64,000 bases of DNA from Sipunculus nudus (taxonomy: Eukaryota > Annelida > Sipuncula > Golfingiida > Sipunculidae): NCBI GenBank assembly GCA_026874595.1, contig CM049307.1:39803362-39867361 (forward strand). Direction: 5' to 3'. A model generated the notes under the pieces. That model was not told the origin of the DNA. It searched no databases and saw only the letters and a program-made list of their open reading frames with translations. This document shows positions 40,901 through 48,100 of this stretch, in pieces (position 1 is the stretch's first letter; each line of letters opens with the position of its first letter). The position numbers were made by a program, and so were the translations under genes.

Positions 40901-43214
40901 ATTCAACTTTAACCTCGGGCGGAGCGTCGCAGAATATCTTGGTGGGTTGTCGTAATATAAGTCGTTTAGAGATCTTCCATTCCACCGGGTTTTCGGGCGT
41001 CAGTGTAGCAGGTGACAACGTCACGGAGGGCTGGCCACAGACCTTACACAGATCAGGCTTCGTCTCACCGTTATTGACCTGCAGTACGAGGTTCGACACT
41101 GTAGGAAATTGTGTTAAGATATCGATGACATATCGAATAAAATTGTCTACTCAGCAATATAAGAAAGATGGTTCCGAGACGATAGTTGTTGAAAGCAGTG
41201 CTCGAGTGATCAAATCCGGGTAATTGAAACCGAGCATCCGATTTCGATTACGAACTCGGTTGCTCGTGTAGGCCCACATTTTATACAAGCAGTTTTTAAT
41301 TGAGAATTTAAATCTAATTTATTTCTGACCAATTTTAATTGCACAATAAAATATCGATTGCACTTGCAGGATTCAGTGCAGGAAAGCTGATTTTGGTTCA
41401 CCTTTTCATTATAAATTATTATATAAACATTTCATGATCATGCACAGCATGATAATTACAAAACTGTTTCCTTTTAAAGAAATATTTGAGCAGCTGGAAC
41501 TCAAATTTGCTAAAATTTTACTGAAAATAGAAATAAAAAAAATTCACATACGGGGGTCAAAATTCACACGTGGGATGCCTGGGAAACGTGCATAACATGT
41601 TAAAATGTTAATGTTGACATTTTTATAACTTTAAATGTCCCCCCTGTAGACTGTGACGAATACTGGAATCTGAGGTTGAGTTCTTAACTGAGGAACATTT
41701 ATATGAATATTATTTTTAGTATCAATTTCAGTAAAGACTGAAACACTGGAGTAATTTCATCTTGGACTGATATGTATAAAACATCCACAACCCTAAAGTT
41801 GAAACTTTTTCATTCAAAATCGTTACAGAACTGCACCTTCATTATCTGCATACAGAAACCTAATACATTTATTAATATGAACGTTTCTCACCGTCACATC
41901 TAAGACCTTTGTAGCTGATGCACCCTGAACGTCCACTATGGTGACCTTGACCTTACTTGTCCCAGCTGCTAGGTAGAAGCTTCTGGAAGTCTGGCTTTTG
42001 TCCTCCTGTTCCCCGATGTGGATGTACGACACATCGCCGACAACTTTACTTTCAAACTTGTATAAGAAGGTTCGGTTTTCAAAAGCATCTCTGGTTTCAT
42101 TCTTATCTACATTGTCACCTTCATCCAGCCAGTCAGAACAGGTCACTGTGAACTTTTGAACAAATGCATCACCTGTTCCAAAAGGAATGAAATTATAAAA
42201 TGCTGTGACGAGACTTTTAAAAAACAAGCACTGTATTATTTGAAGATATATATGGTATACATTATTCGAAATGTACATATGTTCCAACCTCAGATGACTA
42301 AAAATGGAAGTGCACTTGGTCAGTGTAGGACAGTATGTTATCTTATCCCATGCTGACCCAAATTTGTCAAGTTATAACTAAATATTATTGTCAAAATAGT
42401 ACCTATAATTATCAAAATGGGATCCTGCACAGGGGCAGATCCAGGATTTAGGAAAAGGAGGGGTCCAACCCAGGAGGACTAATGAAAACCCTGAAAATAG
42501 TCCCTAGGTCCGGAAAAGGGCAGGGGTCCAGGCCGCAAAAATTGGTCTGAAACCCTTAAAAAAAGGGTGCGGCGGCTGAAATAGGAGGATCCGCTTCTGC
42601 TGCATGGTCACAATTGATTTCAAACCTTCGCTTATGCAGGCTGAACAAAAACGTCCAACATATACCTGTGTACAAAAATTTTGTCTGAAGGCAACCGAAC
42701 TGTAACATCAAACAGAAAGTGCGAAAAAAATAATTTTAGACAATTTAGATAAACAGGTACATAATCTTTCATTTTAGGAAATATGATTTTCTTAGAATCA
42801 ATTCGTCTGAATGAAACAGCATCGATTTAAAAAGGATATAGTAAAAGAAATAGGAAAAGCCAAAGCTCTGGTTTAAAATTCAGCGATAAAATTGAACTGT
42901 CAAATTACTGCTTATATGAAAATATACTGGCTCGTGGGCAAGTGTGTGTTAAGAAATATTTCTTCTTTTATCATGTAAATTACCTTTTATAGAAGATACA
43001 TAGAGTTTTAATTTCCCTTCAGATTCTCTTAATTCTAGTTCAGCAGGCGCGGATCCCCCCCCCCCCCCCGCCTACAAAAAATCCTGGATCAGCGCCTGCT
43101 CAGAGCCATCTCGTGTTAAAAGTGAATTATCAACTCTCTCGGTTCGGTTTTACATACGTATTATTTATTTTTAGTCATTCTGTTGTAATCATTGAGTACG
43201 TTTGATGTAATGAG

Positions 43215-43272
<58 letters not shown>

Positions 43273-45048
43273 CCTGTGAGTGGTGCTACGGAACAATTTC
43301 CATTGTACGGTGGAAAGTTGACTGAGAATTTGCGTTCAGGATTTCCAGGGGCCGCAGCCTTGACCTTGTACATTCTGTCATTTTGTAAGGTTTTCGCCGG
43401 GACTGTTAGGATGTTAACTTAAAAAGAATACAAAATATAATAATAATAATAATAACACCAGTAACAATGATAATAACAATAATAGCAATAATAATAACTA
43501 CAATAGTATTTTTAGAATAAAAAATATAATAATTATCACACTATTATTATAATAATACTATCATATGTTATATTATTATATTAATAATTGTTATTATGAG
43601 TGGTTGATTCTATATTACCATACATACCGACTCTGTAAAAGCTGCAAAGTGAGTAATTATTGTGAATATAAAATTTTTTTTTCAGGTGATTAGTAAATCA
43701 AGATCGCGGTGGATTTATTTATTGAAAACCATTAAAGCTCGGAAGGATTAAACGGGCATTTCTTATAAAGGATATTTACTCTGGCTATTTCATATTTTTA
43801 GCGTGCAGAATCCCAAGGCAGAATTAAAGTAATCCTTAAAAAATGGGATCAGTTAGAATATTTTCTTCGAAAATTTTTGTATGACCATCGATCTCTCGTG
43901 CTCTTACCATCGGATGTAGCTGTACCATCTTAATTTCAAGAAAAATTAATTATAAACATTTTTAAAAATGTGCTTCCCCGATTTTCCCCCTGAAATTTAG
44001 CGTGTAAACTTAGCAAAAAAACTTTATTTTAGAAGACTAGTGGCACCACCTTTGCGGACTAAATTATATGTGTAAGCGAGCCTAAAATTCAAAGATATGA
44101 TATTACCAAAGCGGGAAGATCTAAGGTGCCAGATATTCATTCTCGCAATGCACATTATATAGGGCGTACCCAGGGTCTGGCGCTAGGGGCCATGCCTCGA
44201 TCTAACCCTGCCTAAAGCTGCGTTTACCGGGGGCGCGGTGTTCCGCTTTAGACACGCTGTAAAGTGGAATTCTCAGGGGAGATTTGCATCCGCATACTGC
44301 GCGCGGTATAGCTCCCATGGGCTCTAGTTACCATATGCTTGAACTACAGATGCAGCGTGACCTAGCAGGATTTGACATCATTGGACTCATATCGCAAAGT
44401 TTTACCGCCCGCAAAATAAATGCCCCATGCGATTTTATATCGCATTCCGAATACCCCGTTCTGCTGCCGAACTCCGCATATCGCATACCGCGCGCCCGGT
44501 AAACGCAGCTTAAATTAGAATAATAATAGGAACAATAATAAAAAGAATAATATTTCTGATAATAGGCACTTTTTCTCAAATTCCTAATTTTCAATTTTGT
44601 TGTGGAAACTATTTCTCTTGTTTTGAATATTATGAATGTTACAAGAATGTTCGGTCTGTTCGAACTAATTCTCGGAAAAAAAATCTCAGATTTTCTTGGA
44701 TTTCAATCTGGACTGTCTCGCGCAAACAACTTTATACATATATACTTGTTGACTGTAAGTGCTACGTTTTCCCCTTCCGTTATTCCCGGCTACTCCCCTG
44801 ATTATCATTATCGGCAAAAAATAAAAATGTCTGCAATGGCTAAAGAAGCTGAGACATTACCTGTTTTGACTACATTGACATTACTGGGTTCCCAGGCTTG
44901 GATGCTGTTGTTGAATTCTTCAAGCGTCAGGTTATATTCTTTGATCGCGCTGCCTGACGGACAGGTGGCACACTCAGCTGAGAGGGTCAATTTTGTCGCA
45001 GGGTCAACCTTGGGGAGACAATTTTCTATGCACCTGAATGATAAAGAA

Positions 45049-45121
<73 letters not shown>

Positions 45122-48100
45122 GTTTTAAATATGCAATAAATAATTTAGCGAGCAGGATAGTTTTAATCTGTAAAGCAAAACTCCGCTCCACTGGAGTGAA
45201 TTCTGCAGTTCTATAATACGGCTTTGTTTATATTTTTAATTAACTATTAGTGGTATGCCCATTTTATCATGCCACCTGTGACATCCGGGTTTCAGTGATC
45301 ATGTAAGATGTCAGCCCCCATGAGCAGTTTCGAGAAACTGGGAGAAATAAACCTTCCCCGAAAGCGGCACGAAAGTACTCCGGGTACCGCGTCCAGACTT
45401 GAATCTATATCCAAAGAGAGCTTGTTGGTAACGGCATGTGTATCGGGAAAGTTTAAGAAAGGCATAACGCTTGTTTGAGCCTTGCCCATATCCTAAACTT
45501 AAAGTAGGATAACGTCAACACCTAATAATTCTCTGCAAGAGCGCCAACCTGTAATGGAATATATACCATTTGCATTGCTCCATTTGATGTAAACAATATT
45601 TTATATTAAATGCTCCAGGACGAAAAGAACTCAGAGTATAACCTGATTAGTTATTCTTCTCATTGCTCCATCTGGCTGGTTAAAACCTAATGGTTTAATA
45701 GAATACCATAGAATTTGTCCGTTCTGTCTTGACGGACAGTGAACATAAAGCGCGCGTGAATGTAGATAAGATGTTAATTTTGATAAGAATTGTTTCAAGG
45801 CAAATTACATAAACATTAATGTTTTTGTGATAAGGAATTCACAGGATAAGTAGTAATTTGAATGCACATTTATGTGAAATGTAAACAGATGATGTTTCCA
45901 TTAAATGTAACAAATACTGTTTTTAAAGTTTGACAGAGGAGTCCCTGCAGTCCCACAGTGCAATCTTTCTGTTCGTTCTGAGTAGAAACGACCTCTGGCG
46001 GAAGGGTGGATAACTTATTGTAAAAAGAGCGCTGCGAAATATTATCATATGAGGTGCCCATATTCCCAACACTAGGGAACTATTTTTCCATCGAGTTTAA
46101 TGGCATAACTTTATGCATTTAATTCAAATCCAGAACTTTCATTTGGCTTAAGAAAAATAATGAGTTTTGTCTATCTTTTTCGCGTTAAATATCAGCTTCT
46201 TAATTTGACCTGCGTTGTCGTTACCTATAAAAAAATATCAAGCTTTTTTAATCTCCATCAACATTGAAAAATGCCAATAACATTTTTTTTTTTAATTATT
46301 GAATTTCACCTATCAACCTGCCTTGCACGTTTCGTAGCTTTGCCTTTTGACGCTACAAAATGGACTGACCTGACCTGGACCGGAAATCACATTACAGTCG
46401 CAATCTTGATCATGTATCTAATACTTATAAAAGGAATTCAGTTCACGTTTGTTCGCAGTGTTCTCTAAAACCGCGTTGTGTACAATATTGTGCCATACAT
46501 CATTTTAAAGGTTATTATCCTCGCAGTGACATAGGCGATATGAAAATAAAAAAATTTTAATATACATATAATTTTGATTGATTTTTTCCGTTATTTTACC
46601 GAGCACAGCCGAACTGCCTTCGGCAATCACCGGAATGTGGGCATCGTGGTCACTTAACGTCTAACACTAAGGACTATTGTTCATATGAATAACGCTTGCT
46701 TTCAGTGAGGGATTTGACCCACGTGCGTGGTCATTAAAAGGGGAAAACGCATGTTTCTCGCTTTATGAAATGGAGAGCTCAACCCAGGAGGATTAATGAC
46801 AAAACCTAATTCAAGGTCCCAATTTCAGGAACAGGGCTGGGGTGGTGTCGGGGGTTTCAGGCCTCAAAATTTGTCTGATACGATGAAAAAAAAAGGTTGC
46901 GGCGGTTGAAAATGAATACGGGCCCTCTGCATGCAGTCCCGTTGGGTCCGCTTCTGCTACTTACGAGGTATGCATATTTCTGTTTCTTTCTTCAGGAACA
47001 GTTTCCTTGCAACGTACATTTAATTAATTTTTCACGTGTTCCTCACATCAACCTGATCTTTATACGTCCCATGATAGAATCCAGTCAAATATCATTGAAA
47101 ACCTGAATGCCCCCGCGTCTCATTCCGGTTCACAATGTAAACACCATCACTGTCCAGGTCTTCAAGGTAAATATACCGAGGTATAAATTTCATGCCACGA
47201 GGACAGCCCAACAAAATAAATGTTAAAAATATTGGAGCGACTGCAGGATCTCTCACGCATTGTCTCCACCAGGTTATGAGTTTATACGGACGGGCGGTAT
47301 GATGTTTAGGATTCATGTAATTTAAAAGTAAGAGGCAGATAAAAAAACTGGCAAAATTAAGATACAAGCAGCTGGACATAGAAACGTTTTTTGTTCACAG
47401 AAGTGTTGTGCCTCACAAAGGTTCGTGAGTTATTCTACAGTCTTGCCAAAATGTTTATACAGATCTTATGGAGACAGTTTCCCACTGAAAACCTATATTT
47501 TCTGTTAACTTTTAGAATAAAAAATGAGCCAACATTTCGCATCTCAGTTTATAAATCTCCCCAACCCCGGTAATAAGCCCGGTATACCGGGTCTATCAGC
47601 CAGTCCAATATAAAAAAAGTTACTATTTTAACCAAAAGTGTGCTTCACTGAGTAGCTGGAGTCAGGATAAATGTTCAAGTGAAATGTGTGATACATTCAC
47701 CACCAGAGGGTGCTGTCTCTCATTTAATACAAGAACGACGTTTCTTTTGATATTTTGAATTCGTCGAGTTAGTACGAGTAAGTATATACAGAGGAACTGC
47801 ATTATAAAGCAAGGTATGTAATCCGCTCAATACCTGTGTAGGCATTAAAAAAGTGGACAATCAGGTAAGAATGTAAACGTGAAAACGGTTTGAATATTTA
47901 AAGCAGTTTTCGACATCTAGAATTTGTGACAAAGTCATAAATGCCACTGAATCTCAAAAAATAAAATATAGCTTTTTCGGTAAGTGCACGATTACATTAA
48001 ACTCAAAATGATACGTACAATCTGTAAAATAAGATAACAAATAAAAAACAAGTGCGAAATTTTGGGTGAATCAATGGCTTTTTTTAAAAATTGACTTCGC

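Noticed and set aside
41101-41106. CTACAG acceptor for the 40324-41078 exon
   Set aside because: It would give entry phase 1, in conflict with the phase-0 donor at 41891; CTGCAG slightly downstream fits.
40483-41223. 246-codon plus-strand frame
   Set aside because: It lies antisense to the REJ exon 40324-41078, whose domain signature and splice phases are clear; the plus frame is a shadow.
44602-45216. 204-codon plus-strand frame
   Set aside because: It runs through the (TA)n tract and is antisense to the REJ exon 44861-45033; no domain.
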